Assembly: GCA_963788115.1 (NCBI GenBank)
Contig: CAWBFD010000004.1
Span: forward strand, 496,001-560,000
Origin: CAWBFD01 sp963788115
Lineage (GTDB): Bacteria; Actinomycetota; Thermoleophilia; Solirubrobacterales; 70-9
Length of the DNA stretch: 64,000 nt
Reading direction: 5' to 3'
The notes beneath the pieces were generated by a model, which worked only from the letters and a program-made list of their open reading frames with translations, had not been told where the DNA came from and did no database searches. Shown here in pieces: positions 7,991 through 16,365 of the stretch. Positions within the stretch are counted from its first letter, which is position 1, and every line of letters begins with the position of its first letter. The translations under genes and the position numbers were made by a program.

Positions 7991-8899
7991 CTACTCGTAA
8001 CGCTTGGCCAGCGTCGGCCACAGCTCCGGGTCGTGGCCCGGGATGATCACCGCCTGTGGGTACTGGCGGTGGAACAGCTGCAGCTCCTGCAGCGACCGAC
8101 GGAACGTGTGGGGATCGACCGGACGCGGTTGAGGCACCGCCTCCTCGAGCTGGCGGTGGGTGTAGATCGCGTCGCCCGCGATCACCAGGTCCCGCTCCCG
8201 CAGGCGACAGATGACGCATTGATGGCCGGCCGTGTGCCCGGGAGTGAAGGCGAGCCGCACGCTGCCGTCCCCGAACAGATCGAAGGTCCGCCCGAAGCTC
8301 GAGTAGGAGGTGATGCCGCCCCGGTCGTAGCTGAGGGTCCGGTAGTCGAAGACGTAGTCGTAGTGGGCCGGCCGGTACCCGCGGAGCAGCGGGCGCGGGT
8401 CGGTGGTCGCCGCGTCCCACTCCGCCTCGCTGACGACGAAGGTCGCGCGGGGGAACTCGGCCATCCCCGACGCGTGATCCACATGAAGATGGGTCATGAC
8501 GACAAGCCCGACCTCGCGCGGATCGATGCCGCGAGCCCGAAGCTGGGCGGGCAGCGACTCCTCCGGGTCGAGGCGCGGACGCGCGAAGGCGGCCACCGTC
8601 CGGCCCAGGTTCGCCGCCGGCTTTGCGGCCACCGAGGGATGGAGCCCGGTGTCCACCAGGACCGGGCCGGCACCGGGATGGCGGATCAGAAACGCCGGGC
8701 AGGGGACCCACCACCAGCGCGACCGCGGGGTGCCGATGCCGAGCATCCGCAGGTTCGTCAGCCGCCCGCCGCCGTCCTCCAGCATGCCGGGGGGCACCTG
8801 CGCCTCGCCGACGCGCATCGGCTCGACGACGACGGTGGCGCCCTCCTTGCCCCCTGGCAGGGGACCGGAGAGCGGCTTCGGCTCCGCATGGACCTTCAT
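7991..8899 (-). CDS. MBL-fold metallo-hydrolase (lactonase-like)
   Basis: About 302 residues with an intact zinc signature THLHVDHASG, a later TPGHTAGHQ histidine, the bridging aspartate in VIAGDAIYT, and a C-terminal IIPGHDPE. The order and spacing match the AttM/AiiA-like N-acyl-homoserine lactonase clade, which also contains many hydrolases of unknown substrate. The ATG at 8899 is preferred over a TTG at 8938. It is transcribed away from the SDR at 9005 from a shared short promoter region. Quorum-quenching is possible but not shown by sequence. Confidence 0.82.
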   Translation of the reverse strand: MKVHAEPKPLSGPLPGGKEGATVVVEPMRVGEAQVPPGMLEDGGGRLTNLRMLGIGTPRSRWWWVPCPAFLIRHPGAGPVLVDTGLHPSVAAKPAANLGRTVAAFARPRLDPEESLPAQLRARGIDPREVGLVVMTHLHVDHASGMAEFPRATFVVSEAEWDAATTDPRPLLRGYRPAHYDYVFDYRTLSYDRGGITSYSSFGRTFDLFGDGSVRLAFTPGHTAGHQCVICRLRERDLVIAGDAIYTHRQLEEAVPQPRPVDPHTFRRSLQELQLFHRQYPQAVIIPGHDPELWPTLAKRYE

Positions 8900-9004
8900 G
8901 CGAGGGAGCGTAGCCAGCGCCCGCTCGTTCAAAGCCAAGGGCGGGTTTCCTGGGTGCGAACGTGCCGGCCTCGCCCGGGTCCCCGCCGTATACGCTCAGC
9001 CCGA

Positions 9005-9856
9005 ATGGAGAGCCCAGGTTCGCGGATCTTCGCCCCCGGCCTGCTCGCCGGCCGGGTGTGCTTGGTCTCTGGCGGGGGCACCGGGCTCGGCCGGGCCAGC
9101 GCGCTCGAGCTCGCCCGGCTCGGGGCCGGCGTGATCATCTGCGGGCGGCGGGAGGAGCCGCTCGAGGCCGTCGTGGGCGAGATCGAGGGCGCCGGCGGCC
9201 GGGCCGAGTCGATCCCGCTCGACATCCGCGACGACGAGGCGGTAGATGCGCTCTTCGACGGGGTGCTCGAGCGCCACGGACGCCTCGACCTGCTCGTCAA
9301 CAACGCCGGGGGGCAGTTCCTGAGCCCCGCGGAGGCGATTTCGCCGAAGGGGTTCCGGACGGTGATCGAGCTCAACGTCACCGGCACCTGGCTGATGACG
9401 CACGCCGCCGCGACGAAGGCGTTCATCCCTCAGGAAGGGGGCAAGGTGATCACGGTCACCATCTCCCCTCACAACGGGATGCCCGGGATGGTCCACTCCG
9501 GCGCCGCCCGGGCAGCGGCCGAGAACATGATGCGGACCCTGTCGGTGGAGTGGGCGCGGTTCGGCATCCGCCTCTGCGCGATCGCCGCCGGCCAGTTCGA
9601 CACCGAGACGCTCCGCACCAAGTACCCGGCGGAGGTGGTGGCGAGCATCCCCCGGACGGTGCCGCTGGGCCGCCTCGGGACCGAGGAGGAGCTGGCCTGG
9701 CTGGTCGCCTACCTCGCCTCCCCTGCGGGAGACTTCTTCTCGGGGAGCGTGCTCACCCTCGACGGCGCACGGGACAACTGGTTCGGCCGGTGGCCGCCCG
9801 GCGTCTACGGCGAGACCGGCGAGCCGCCAGCGGAGGAGCGCCGGCGGCCGGGATGA
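9005..9856 (+). CDS. SDR oxidoreductase, PECR-like trans-2-enoyl-CoA reductase
   Basis: 283 residues with an N-terminal NADP-binding SGGGTGLGRA motif (about residue 21), a NNAGGQF core motif, and in place of YxxxK the segment VHSGAARAAAENM. HSGAARA is typical of peroxisomal trans-2-enoyl-CoA reductase (PECR) and 2,4-dienoyl-CoA reductase relatives rather than FabG. An enoyl-CoA or dienoyl-CoA reduction role in fatty acid metabolism is therefore likely. The ATG at 9005 lies just after a TATACG hexamer that may be its -10 element. It is divergent from the MBL hydrolase. Confidence 0.82.
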   Translation: MESPGSRIFAPGLLAGRVCLVSGGGTGLGRASALELARLGAGVIICGRREEPLEAVVGEIEGAGGRAESIPLDIRDDEAVDALFDGVLERHGRLDLLVNNAGGQFLSPAEAISPKGFRTVIELNVTGTWLMTHAAATKAFIPQEGGKVITVTISPHNGMPGMVHSGAARAAAENMMRTLSVEWARFGIRLCAIAAGQFDTETLRTKYPAEVVASIPRTVPLGRLGTEEELAWLVAYLASPAGDFFSGSVLTLDGARDNWFGRWPPGVYGETGEPPAEERRRPG

Positions 9857-9949
9857 GCGGCGAGGAATAGCTGGGAATGCCGCTGAGCGTCGCCGCACCC
9901 TGAGCGCGTTTGGGTGGCCCTGCTTCGGGTCATCCGTGTCGGGAGAACG

Positions 9950-9967
9950 CATCAAATGAATTTGATG
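9950..9967 (+). promoter_or_regulatory. ArsR-type palindromic operator
   Basis: CATCAAAT-GA-ATTTGATG is a perfect 8-bp inverted repeat with a 2-base spacer, markedly AT-rich for this genome. ATCAAAT/ATTTGAT arms are typical of ArsR/SmtB-family operators. It lies 12 bases before GTG 9980 and overlaps the upstream in-frame ATG codons at 9956 and 9965. Autorepression by the encoded ArsR domain is the simple reading. Confidence 0.75.
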
Positions 9968-9979
9968 TATTGTGCCCGC

Positions 9980-10771
9980 GTGATCGCCACGGCGGGACAT
10001 GGCGAGACCTCACCGCCGCGGTTCCTGTGGCTGGCGGCGCACCCGTTGCGGTGGCGGCTGCTGGGCGAGCTGGCGCGCAGCGATCGGCGCGTGGGTGAGC
10101 TCTGCGAGCTCGCGAACCGGCGCCAGAGCCTGGTCTCCTATCACCTGCGCGAGCTGCGCGACGGTGGGCTCGTCTCGATGCGTCGCAGCGCCGCCGACGG
10201 CCGTGACACCTACTACGTCCTCGATCTGGCCCGCTGCAGCGAGCTGCTGTGGAGCGCCGGCGTGTCGCTGCACCCGGGCGTGGCGCCGGCCGCGCGCGCG
10301 CGGCGCGAAGGCCGCTCTGCCCTCGCGGGCGTACTGTTTCTGTGCACGGGCAACAGCGCCCGCTCGCAGATCGCCGAGGCGCTCTGCGAGCGGCTGTCCC
10401 GTGGCGCGGTGAGGGCCGCCAGCGCGGGCAGCCATCCCAAGCCCCTACATCCCAACGCGGTGCGGGTGATGCGCGAGCGCGGCATCGACCTCGCCGGGCG
10501 TCGTTCGAAACACCTGAGCGAATTCAGTCGCCGGCGCTTCGACTATGTGATCAGCCTCTGCGATCGCGTGCGCGAGGTCTGTCCCGAGTTTCCCGGCGGA
10601 CCCGAGCTGATCCATTGGAGCATCCCCGACCCCGCGCGCGAACCCGGAAGCGACGAGGAGACCATGCCCGCGTTCGAGCGCACCGCGGCCGAGCTGTGCA
10701 CCCGCATCGACTTTCTCATCGAGGCAATCGAACCGTCCGCTGTCACCCGGGAGGTGACCGAACATGCCTGA
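9980..10771 (+). CDS. ArsR-type regulator fused to LMW-phosphatase-type arsenate reductase
   Basis: Two domains in one chain (about 263 residues). Residues 1-95 form an ArsR winged helix (RRVGELCELANRRQSLVSYHLRELRD, then a YYVLDL wing). Residues 116-250 form a low-molecular-weight tyrosine phosphatase/arsenate reductase domain with the P-loop CTGNSARS (Cys122, Arg128), a SLCDRVREVCPEFPG cysteine motif and HWSIPDPA. The cysteine pattern favours thioredoxin-coupled ArsC over a tyrosine phosphatase. GTG 9980 is chosen because the operator covers the upstream ATGs; ATG 9956 is the alternative. A VOC gene overlaps the 3' end by 8 bases. Confidence 0.85.
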   Translation: MIATAGHGETSPPRFLWLAAHPLRWRLLGELARSDRRVGELCELANRRQSLVSYHLRELRDGGLVSMRRSAADGRDTYYVLDLARCSELLWSAGVSLHPGVAPAARARREGRSALAGVLFLCTGNSARSQIAEALCERLSRGAVRAASAGSHPKPLHPNAVRVMRERGIDLAGRRSKHLSEFSRRRFDYVISLCDRVREVCPEFPGGPELIHWSIPDPAREPGSDEETMPAFERTAAELCTRIDFLIEAIEPSAVTREVTEHA

Positions 10772-11147
10772 CGAGCTCGTCAACGTCCGGTACATGGTCG
10801 ACGACGTCGAGAGCGCCGTCGCCTTCTACACCACCCACTTCGGCTTCACGCTGCGCTCGAGCGCCGCGCCCGCGTTCGCCGACGTCGTGCGCGGCAACCT
10901 GCGGCTGCTGCTCAGCGGCCCGGCGAGTTCAGCCGGGCGGCCGATGCCCGACGGCCGCACTCCGGAGCCGGGAGGCTGGAACCGCATCCACCTCGTCGTC
11001 GAAGACATCGCCGCCGAGGTTGAGCAGCTGCGTTCCGCGGGCCTGACGTTCCGCAACGACATCGTCAGCGGGCCGGGCGGCCAGCAGATCCTGCTCGAGG
11101 ACCCCGCGGGCAACCCGATCGAGCTGTTTCAGCCGGCGGGCGCGTAG
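10764..11147 (+). CDS. VOC-superfamily (glyoxalase/bleomycin-resistance fold) protein
   Basis: 127 residues made of two beta-alpha-beta-beta-beta modules: VRYMVDDVESAVAFYTTHFGF at the N-terminus and IHLVVEDIAAEVEQLRSAG in the second half, closing with LLEDPAGNPIELFQP. The terminal Glu is in the usual metal-ligand position. It overlaps the ArsR-ArsC fusion by 8 bases, so translational coupling is likely. VOC proteins in arsenic operons include the C-As lyase ArsI, but the cysteine-rich arsenic site of ArsI is not visible here, so that function is not claimed. Confidence 0.82.
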   Translation: MPDELVNVRYMVDDVESAVAFYTTHFGFTLRSSAAPAFADVVRGNLRLLLSGPASSAGRPMPDGRTPEPGGWNRIHLVVEDIAAEVEQLRSAGLTFRNDIVSGPGGQQILLEDPAGNPIELFQPAGA

Positions 11148-11220
11148 CTGCCGGGTTGAGCGAGCGACAGGAACCTCCGCTCCCCTGGCGGGCGAGCGTG
11201 TCCGACGAGCGCAGCCCGCC

Positions 11221-12048
11221 TCAGATGTACATGCCGCCGAATTGCCCGCCGGTCACGTTCAGCACCTGGCCGTGCACGTAGTTCGCGAGGTCGGAGCAGA
11301 GGAACAGGACCGGGCCGGCGGCCTCCTCCGGCTGGGCCGGACGGCCGAGCGGGATGATCATCGCCGCCATCGCGCGGGTCTGCTCCGGGATCCCCAGCTC
11401 GACCTCCTGGCCCTCGCGCTCGATCTTCTCGCCGGCCTCCTTCGACTGTGTCAGCCGCGTCTCGATGAAGCCGAAGGCGACCGCGTTCACGTTGATCTTG
11501 AACTGGCCCCACTCCTTGGCCAGGGTCTTGGTCAGGCCGACGACGCCGGCCTTGGCTGCCGAGTAGTTGACCTGGCCGGCGTTGCCCATCGTCCCCGAGA
11601 TCGAGGAGACGTTGACGATTTTCCGGAAGACCTCGCGGCCCTCGCCGAGCTCCTGCTTCGCCGCCTCCCGCCAGTAGGGCGCGAGCGCGCGGGACACCCT
11701 GAAGGGGACGATCGTGTGGATGTCCAGCATCGCCTGGAACTGCTCGTCGCTCATCCGATGAACGACGCCGTCCCAGGTGTAGCCGGCGTTGTTGACGACG
11801 ATGTCGACCTTGCCGAACTCCTCGTTGGCCTTCTTCACCAGCTCGTCCGGGACGCCGGGCTGCGTCAGGTCACCGGCGAAGACCGCGGTCTCGCCCTCGA
11901 TCTCGCTCGCAGCCTGCTGTGCGACGTCCCCGTCGATGTCGTTGATCAGCACCCGTGCGCCCTCGCGCACGAACAGCTCGGCAGTGGCCCGCCCGATGCC
12001 TCGCGCGGACCCGGTGATGATCGCGCTCTTGCCGTCCAGCAGTCCCAT
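11221..12048 (-). CDS. SDR family 3-oxoacyl-[ACP/CoA] reductase (FabG-like)
   Basis: 275 residues with all classical SDR signatures: TGSARGIGRA (about 12-21), NNAGYTWDG, catalytic Ser in VSSISG, and NYSAAKAG (YxxxK). It should reduce or oxidise a 3-oxoacyl/3-hydroxyacyl substrate with NAD(P)(H). A longer loop after the active site (MAAMIIPLGRPAQPEEAAG) is in the substrate lid. It is the last gene of the leftward SCP2/acyl-CoA dehydrogenase operon, 57 bases behind the preceding gene, with a good ribosome-binding site (AAGGAG). In this context a beta-oxidation-type 3-hydroxyacyl-CoA dehydrogenase role is likely. Confidence 0.88.
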   Translation of the reverse strand: MGLLDGKSAIITGSARGIGRATAELFVREGARVLINDIDGDVAQQAASEIEGETAVFAGDLTQPGVPDELVKKANEEFGKVDIVVNNAGYTWDGVVHRMSDEQFQAMLDIHTIVPFRVSRALAPYWREAAKQELGEGREVFRKIVNVSSISGTMGNAGQVNYSAAKAGVVGLTKTLAKEWGQFKINVNAVAFGFIETRLTQSKEAGEKIEREGQEVELGIPEQTRAMAAMIIPLGRPAQPEEAAGPVLFLCSDLANYVHGQVLNVTGGQFGGMYI

Positions 12049-12105
12049 TTCGGTTCAGGTCTCCTTCTGTTTCCGGATGATCGGACGCCGGAGGCTATCG
12101 CGCCC

Positions 12106-13266
12106 CTACAGAGTCCGTGCGATCACGAGCTTCTGGATCTCGTTGGTGCCCTCGTAGATCTGGGTGATCTTGGCGTCGCGCATCATTCGCTCGACCGGAT
12201 ACTCGGAGACGTAGCCGTAGCCGCCCAGGACCTGGACCGCCTCCGTCGTCACCCACATCGCGGTGTCGGAGGCGAACAGCTTCGCCATCGCCGAGTGCTT
12301 CCCGCTGTCCGGATCGCCCGCGTCGACCTTGGAGCAGGCGCGGTAGAGGAGCTCGCGGGCCGCCGCGGTCCTGGTCTCCATCTCGGCCAGCTTGAACTGG
12401 ATCCCCTGGAAGCTCGCGATCGGCCGCCCGAACTGCCGGCGCTCCTTGGCGTAGGCCGCGGCGTAGTCGATGGCGCCCTGGGCGATCCCCACGGCCTGCG
12501 CTGCGACCCCGAGTCTCGACCGGTCGAGGGTCGCCATCGCCACCTTGAATCCCTCCCCCTCGGCCCCGATCAGGTTCTCCGGCGGGACGTGGACGGTGTC
12601 GAAGACGGGCTGACCCGTGGGCGAGCCGCGGATCCCCAGCTTGTGCTCGAGCTTGCCGATCGAGAAGCCCGGCCGGTCGGCCTCGACCACGAATACCGAG
12701 ATCCCGTGCGAGCGCCCGGCCTCGGGGTCGGTGACGCAGAAGACGATGTAGAAGTCGGCGACGCCCAGGTTGGTGATCCAGTTCTTGGTTCCGTCGATCA
12801 CCCAGTCGGAGCCGTCGCGCACCGCCCGGGTGCGCATGCCCCCGGGGTCCGAGCCGGCATCGGGCTCCGACAGCGCGAACGCAGGCGACTGCTCGCCGGT
12901 CGCGCAGCGCGGGAGGAAGCGGCGCTGCTGCTCCTCGGTGCCGAAGAGCTTGATCGGGAGTGTCCCCAGCTCCTGGATCATCAGGATCAGAGCGGAGGAC
13001 GCGCACGCCTTCGCCACCTCCTCGATCGCGATGTTCAGCATCAGGGAGCCGGTGCCGGTGCCGCCGTGCTCGACATCGAACGGGAGCCCGAGCAGGTCGT
13101 GCGAGGCGAACAGCTCGCGGATGTCGCGCGGGTACTCCGCCTGGGCGTCGATCTCGGCGGCCCGGGGCGCGACCCGCTCGCGGACGATCGCCCGGATCGT
13201 GTCGCGGAAGTCGATGAACTCCTGGGGGAGGGAGTACGCGGCCGGGGAACCTGTGGCCGTCGCCAT
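12106..13266 (-). CDS. Acyl-CoA dehydrogenase
   Basis: 386 residues with the FAD-dependent acyl-CoA dehydrogenase pattern: FALSEPDAGSDPGGMRTRA in the middle domain, GTKNWITNLG, and the C-terminal QVLGGYGYVSEYPVERMMRD and IYEGTNEIQ segment. The last contains the usual catalytic-base glutamate position of short/medium-chain enzymes. The ATG at 13266 gives a normal N-terminal helical domain. It follows another acyl-CoA dehydrogenase by 29 bases on the minus strand. Chain-length specificity cannot be judged by eye. Confidence 0.92.
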   Translation of the reverse strand: MATATGSPAAYSLPQEFIDFRDTIRAIVRERVAPRAAEIDAQAEYPRDIRELFASHDLLGLPFDVEHGGTGTGSLMLNIAIEEVAKACASSALILMIQELGTLPIKLFGTEEQQRRFLPRCATGEQSPAFALSEPDAGSDPGGMRTRAVRDGSDWVIDGTKNWITNLGVADFYIVFCVTDPEAGRSHGISVFVVEADRPGFSIGKLEHKLGIRGSPTGQPVFDTVHVPPENLIGAEGEGFKVAMATLDRSRLGVAAQAVGIAQGAIDYAAAYAKERRQFGRPIASFQGIQFKLAEMETRTAAARELLYRACSKVDAGDPDSGKHSAMAKLFASDTAMWVTTEAVQVLGGYGYVSEYPVERMMRDAKITQIYEGTNEIQKLVIARTL

Positions 13267-13295
13267 GGGCCGCAGACTACCTGCGGCACTTTCAC

Positions 13296-14474
13296 TCACA
13301 ACCCGAGCTGCTTGCCCAGGATCTCCTTCATCACCTCGTCGGTGCCTCCGCCGATCGGGCCGAGCCGGGCATCGCGGACGGCGCGCTCGATCCCGTACTC
13401 GCGCATGTAGCCGTAGCCGCCGTGGATCTGCAGGCACTGGTCGGCGACCTCGACGCACGCGCGCTGCGAGAGCAGCTTCGCCATCGTCACCTCCCGGATC
13501 GGGTTGCGGCCGGCGGCGTGCAGGCGCAGGGCCTGGTAGGTGAGCGCGCGCGAGGCCTCGAGCTTGATCCCCATCTCGGCGACCCTGTGGCGAATCGATT
13601 GGAAGCGCCCGATCGGGCGCCCGAAGGCCTCGCGCTCGAGCGCGTAGGCGACCGTGGTCTCGATCAGGCGCCGCATCGCCCCGACGGCGGCGAGCGACAT
13701 CGACAGCCGCTCCCAGGCGAAGTTGGCCATGATCAGATGGAAGCCGCGGTTCTCCTCGCCGAGCAGGTTCTCCGCCGGGACCTCCACGTCGGTGAACGAG
13801 AGCTCACCGGTGTCGGAGGAGTGCCAGCCCATCTTCTCCAGCTTGCGCGTGACCTCGTAGCCCTGCATGTCGCGCTCCAGCACCAGGAACGAGAGCCCGT
13901 GGTGGCCTCCCTCCTCGGTGGTCTTCACCGCGCACACGAGGAAGTCGGCGCGAACGCCGTTGGTGATGAACGTCTTGGAGCCGTTCACCACGTAGCCGCC
14001 CGAGACCCTGCGGGCGAAGGTGCGGATGCCGGCGACGTCTGAACCAGCCCCGGGCTCGGTGATCCCCAACGCCCCGATCTTCTCCCCGCGAATCGCCGGG
14101 CGGAGTAGGCGCGCGTGCTGCTCGGGGGTGCCGAACTTGAACACCGGCGGGGTCGCGATGCCAGTGTGGGCGCCGAGTCCGGCGCCCACCCCGCCGGAGG
14201 CTCCGGCCGCGGCCAGCTCCTCCGCCCAGACCGCATCGTGGACGCAGTCGCCGCCCTGGCCCCCGAGCGCCTCCGGGTACTTCAGGCCCAGGAACCCGAG
14301 CTCCCCCGCCCGCCGGTAGAGCTCGCGCGGGAACTCACGCGCAGCCTCCCACTCGTCTACATGTGGCGCGATCTCAGCTCGGATCCACCCGCCGATCGAC
14401 TCGCGGAGGTGCTCGTGCTCCTCGGTGAACGGCGGCATGACCGCCCGCTCGCCGGTGTCCTTGATCACCCCCAC
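13296..14474 (-). CDS. Acyl-CoA dehydrogenase
   Basis: 392 residues, full-length. Motifs include ALGITEPGAGSDVAGIRTFA, GSKTFITNGVRADF, KMGWHSSDTGELSFTDV and QIHGGYGYMREYGIERAVRD near the C-terminus. The PGAGSDVA and GWHSSDT variants match the acyl-CoA dehydrogenases at 20367, so these two are closer relatives of each other than of their immediate neighbours. Middle gene of the leftward operon, 30 bases after the preceding dehydrogenase. It needs an electron-transfer flavoprotein, which is not encoded in this window. Confidence 0.92.
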   Translation of the reverse strand: MGVIKDTGERAVMPPFTEEHEHLRESIGGWIRAEIAPHVDEWEAAREFPRELYRRAGELGFLGLKYPEALGGQGGDCVHDAVWAEELAAAGASGGVGAGLGAHTGIATPPVFKFGTPEQHARLLRPAIRGEKIGALGITEPGAGSDVAGIRTFARRVSGGYVVNGSKTFITNGVRADFLVCAVKTTEEGGHHGLSFLVLERDMQGYEVTRKLEKMGWHSSDTGELSFTDVEVPAENLLGEENRGFHLIMANFAWERLSMSLAAVGAMRRLIETTVAYALEREAFGRPIGRFQSIRHRVAEMGIKLEASRALTYQALRLHAAGRNPIREVTMAKLLSQRACVEVADQCLQIHGGYGYMREYGIERAVRDARLGPIGGGTDEVMKEILGKQLGL

Positions 14475-14504
14475 GGGGGGACCATAGATCGCCGGCGGCC
14501 CGGC

Positions 14505-15800
14505 CTAGCGGACGTGGACGCCCGAGATTGCCCGGGCGATCACGATGCGCTGGATCTCGGCCGTGCCCTCGAAAATGTCGTAGATCTTCGCGTCGCGGTG
14601 CATCCGCTCGACCGGGTACTCGCGCGTGTAGCCGTTGCCGCCGAGGATGTGCATCGCCCGCTCGGTCACCCAGACCGCCACCTCGCCGGCCTTGAGCTTC
14701 GACATCGAGCCCTCGGCGGAGCCGAACTCCTTACCGGTGCGGCCCATCCACGAGGCGCGCCAGACGAGCAGCCTGGTGGCGTCGATCTCCATCTTCATGT
14801 CGGCGAGCGTGAACGCGATCGCCTGGTTCTCGATGATCCTGCGGCCGAACTGCTCGCGCTCCTTCGCGTAATCGAGCGCGTACTCGTAGGCGGCGCGGGC
14901 GATTCCGAGCGCCTGCGCCCCGACCGTGGGGCGGGAGATCTCGAACGTCCGCATCGCCGCCTGGCTCTGCGAGCGCTTGCCCTCGCGGGCGCGCGCGAGC
15001 CGCTCGTCGAGCTTCTCCTTATCGCCGAGCAGGCAGGATCCGGGTATGCGGCAGTCGTCGAGGTGGACGTCCGCGGTATGCGAGGCGCGCAGGCCATGCT
15101 TCTTCACCTTGGTGCCCTGCTCGATTCCCTTGGTCCCCGGCGGGATCACGAACGCCGCGTGACCGCGCGAGCCCAGATCGCGATCGACGCTCGCGATGAC
15201 CACGTGAACGGCGGCGATGCCGCCGTTGGTCGCCCACGCCTTCTGGCCGTTCAGGACCCATTCGTCCTTGGCCTCGTCATAGCGGGCGGTGGTCCGGATC
15301 GCCGAGACATCGGAGCCCGCATCCGGCTCCGAGGAGCAGAACGCCGCGACCACCGGCTCCTCGGCCGTGCCGAAGCACTGCGGAACCCACTCGGCGAGCT
15401 GGTCCGGGGTGCCGTTGCCGAAGATCGCCGCCACCGCCAGGCTCGTTCCCATGATGGATAGGCCGATTCCGGCATCGCCCCAGAACAGCTCTTCGTTGAC
15501 GATCGGCAGCGTGAGCCCGGTCTCGTCCGCGTAGAACTGGGCCAGGCCCTCGAATCCGTAGAGACCGATCTTCGCCGCCTCCTGGATCACCGGCCACGGC
15601 GTCTCCTCGCGCTCGTCCCACTCGGCAGCGGCGGGGCGCACGACGCGCTCGGCGAACCCGTGGACCCAGTCGCGGATCTCTTTCTGATCGTCGGAGAGCT
15701 CCAACGAGAAGCCGGCGCCCGAGGTCCCGAGCCGAGCCAGCTGGCGATCGACCGTCTCGGTCGCGCTCGCACCGGTGGCGCTCGTGTCTGTTGCGCTCAT
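14505..15800 (-). CDS. Acyl-CoA dehydrogenase with Thr/Ala-rich N-terminus
   Basis: 431 residues, about 40 longer than its neighbours because of a Ser/Thr/Ala-rich N-terminal stretch before the helical domain. Core motifs are AFCSSEPDAGSDVSAIRTTA, NGQKAWATNGG, the long-loop KKHGLRASHTADVHLDD and ILGGNGYTREYPVERMHRDAKIYDIFEGTAEIQ. It may act on a branched or unusual acyl-CoA. It is 24 bases behind the SCP2 gene and should be co-transcribed. No electron-transfer partner is nearby. Confidence 0.92.
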   Translation of the reverse strand: MSATDTSATGASATETVDRQLARLGTSGAGFSLELSDDQKEIRDWVHGFAERVVRPAAAEWDEREETPWPVIQEAAKIGLYGFEGLAQFYADETGLTLPIVNEELFWGDAGIGLSIMGTSLAVAAIFGNGTPDQLAEWVPQCFGTAEEPVVAAFCSSEPDAGSDVSAIRTTARYDEAKDEWVLNGQKAWATNGGIAAVHVVIASVDRDLGSRGHAAFVIPPGTKGIEQGTKVKKHGLRASHTADVHLDDCRIPGSCLLGDKEKLDERLARAREGKRSQSQAAMRTFEISRPTVGAQALGIARAAYEYALDYAKEREQFGRRIIENQAIAFTLADMKMEIDATRLLVWRASWMGRTGKEFGSAEGSMSKLKAGEVAVWVTERAMHILGGNGYTREYPVERMHRDAKIYDIFEGTAEIQRIVIARAISGVHVR

Positions 15801-15824
15801 GCGTTACCCCCTCGTCACGCGGCC

Positions 15825-16289
15825 CTAGGCGCTCGCCTGGGGGACGCGGAAGAAGGTTGCGACCTGGCTCGCGAACATCAGATCGCCCTCGATCTTGAGC
15901 TTGCCGCTCATGAACATCACCGGGCCGGCCTGGTTGCCGCTCACCAGGCGCAGGAAGTCGGCGGGCTTCATCTTGAACGTAACCCGCGGCTGCTCGCTCG
16001 GCTCGTCGGTCGTCGTGCACGCGCCGTTGCGAAGCACTACCTCATAGGTGTCCACGCCCCCGTCCGGGCGATCGAGGATTTCGAAATGAACGACCGCGTC
16101 AACGCCCTGGACCTTCGCCGGCTCCACGTGCTCCGCCATGCGGCGGAAGATCTCGTCGAGCACGTTCTTACGGTTCTCGGCGTCGGACATGCCCTCGGCG
16201 AGCTGCTCGTCGGTCGCGCCGGCGACCATCGCGGCCAGCTGGCTGGCGTCGAAGTCCTGCATCGAGGTGGGCGTCTCGGCTTCGCTCAT
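15825..16289 (-). CDS. SCP2 sterol-binding-domain protein
   Basis: About 154 residues dominated by an SCP-2 fold: a helical start (LDEIFRRMAEHVEPAKV), central strands (VVHFEILDRPDGG, YEVVLRNGAC) and the closing lipid-pocket segment VTFKMKPADFLRLVSG...GPVMFMSGKLKIEGDL. Such proteins bind sterols or acyl-CoAs and deliver lipid substrates. ATG 16289 is favoured because GAGGAG then lies about 10 bases upstream; ATG 16298 is nearly on top of that site. It is first in the leftward operon with three acyl-CoA dehydrogenases and an SDR, divergent from a TetR gene. Confidence 0.88.
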   Translation of the reverse strand: MSEAETPTSMQDFDASQLAAMVAGATDEQLAEGMSDAENRKNVLDEIFRRMAEHVEPAKVQGVDAVVHFEILDRPDGGVDTYEVVLRNGACTTTDEPSEQPRVTFKMKPADFLRLVSGNQAGPVMFMSGKLKIEGDLMFASQVATFFRVPQASA

Positions 16290-16350
16290 CTGGCGCATAC
16301 TCCTCAGGTTCGTTCGGACGACTCTGGAATCGTAGCTGTTCCCGAAAATG

Positions 16351-16363
16351 CTACCATAGGTAG
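16351..16363 (+). promoter_or_regulatory. Candidate TetR operator in the SCP2/TetR divergent promoter
   Basis: CTACC-ATA-GGTAG is a 5-bp perfect inverted repeat centred two to three bases before the TetR start at 16366, inside the only AT-enriched stretch of the 76-base divergent gap. It is short, so chance cannot be excluded, but the position suits autoregulation and control of the leftward operon. Confidence 0.45.
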
Positions 16364-16365
16364 GA

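Noticed and set aside
8988..8995. CGTATACG palindrome before the SDR at 9005
   Set aside because: It has the core-like TATACG but no flanking arms; it is better explained as a -10 element.
7733..9004. Upstream extension of the SDR frame through the MBL hydrolase gene
   Set aside because: The extension is antisense to a clear MBL gene; SDR homology starts at ATG 9005.
11242..13410. Long plus-strand open frame opposite the SDR and acyl-CoA dehydrogenase genes
   Set aside because: The translation is Arg/Ala/Gly/Asp/Val-biased with no domain and lies antisense to clear enzymes; high GC produces such frames.
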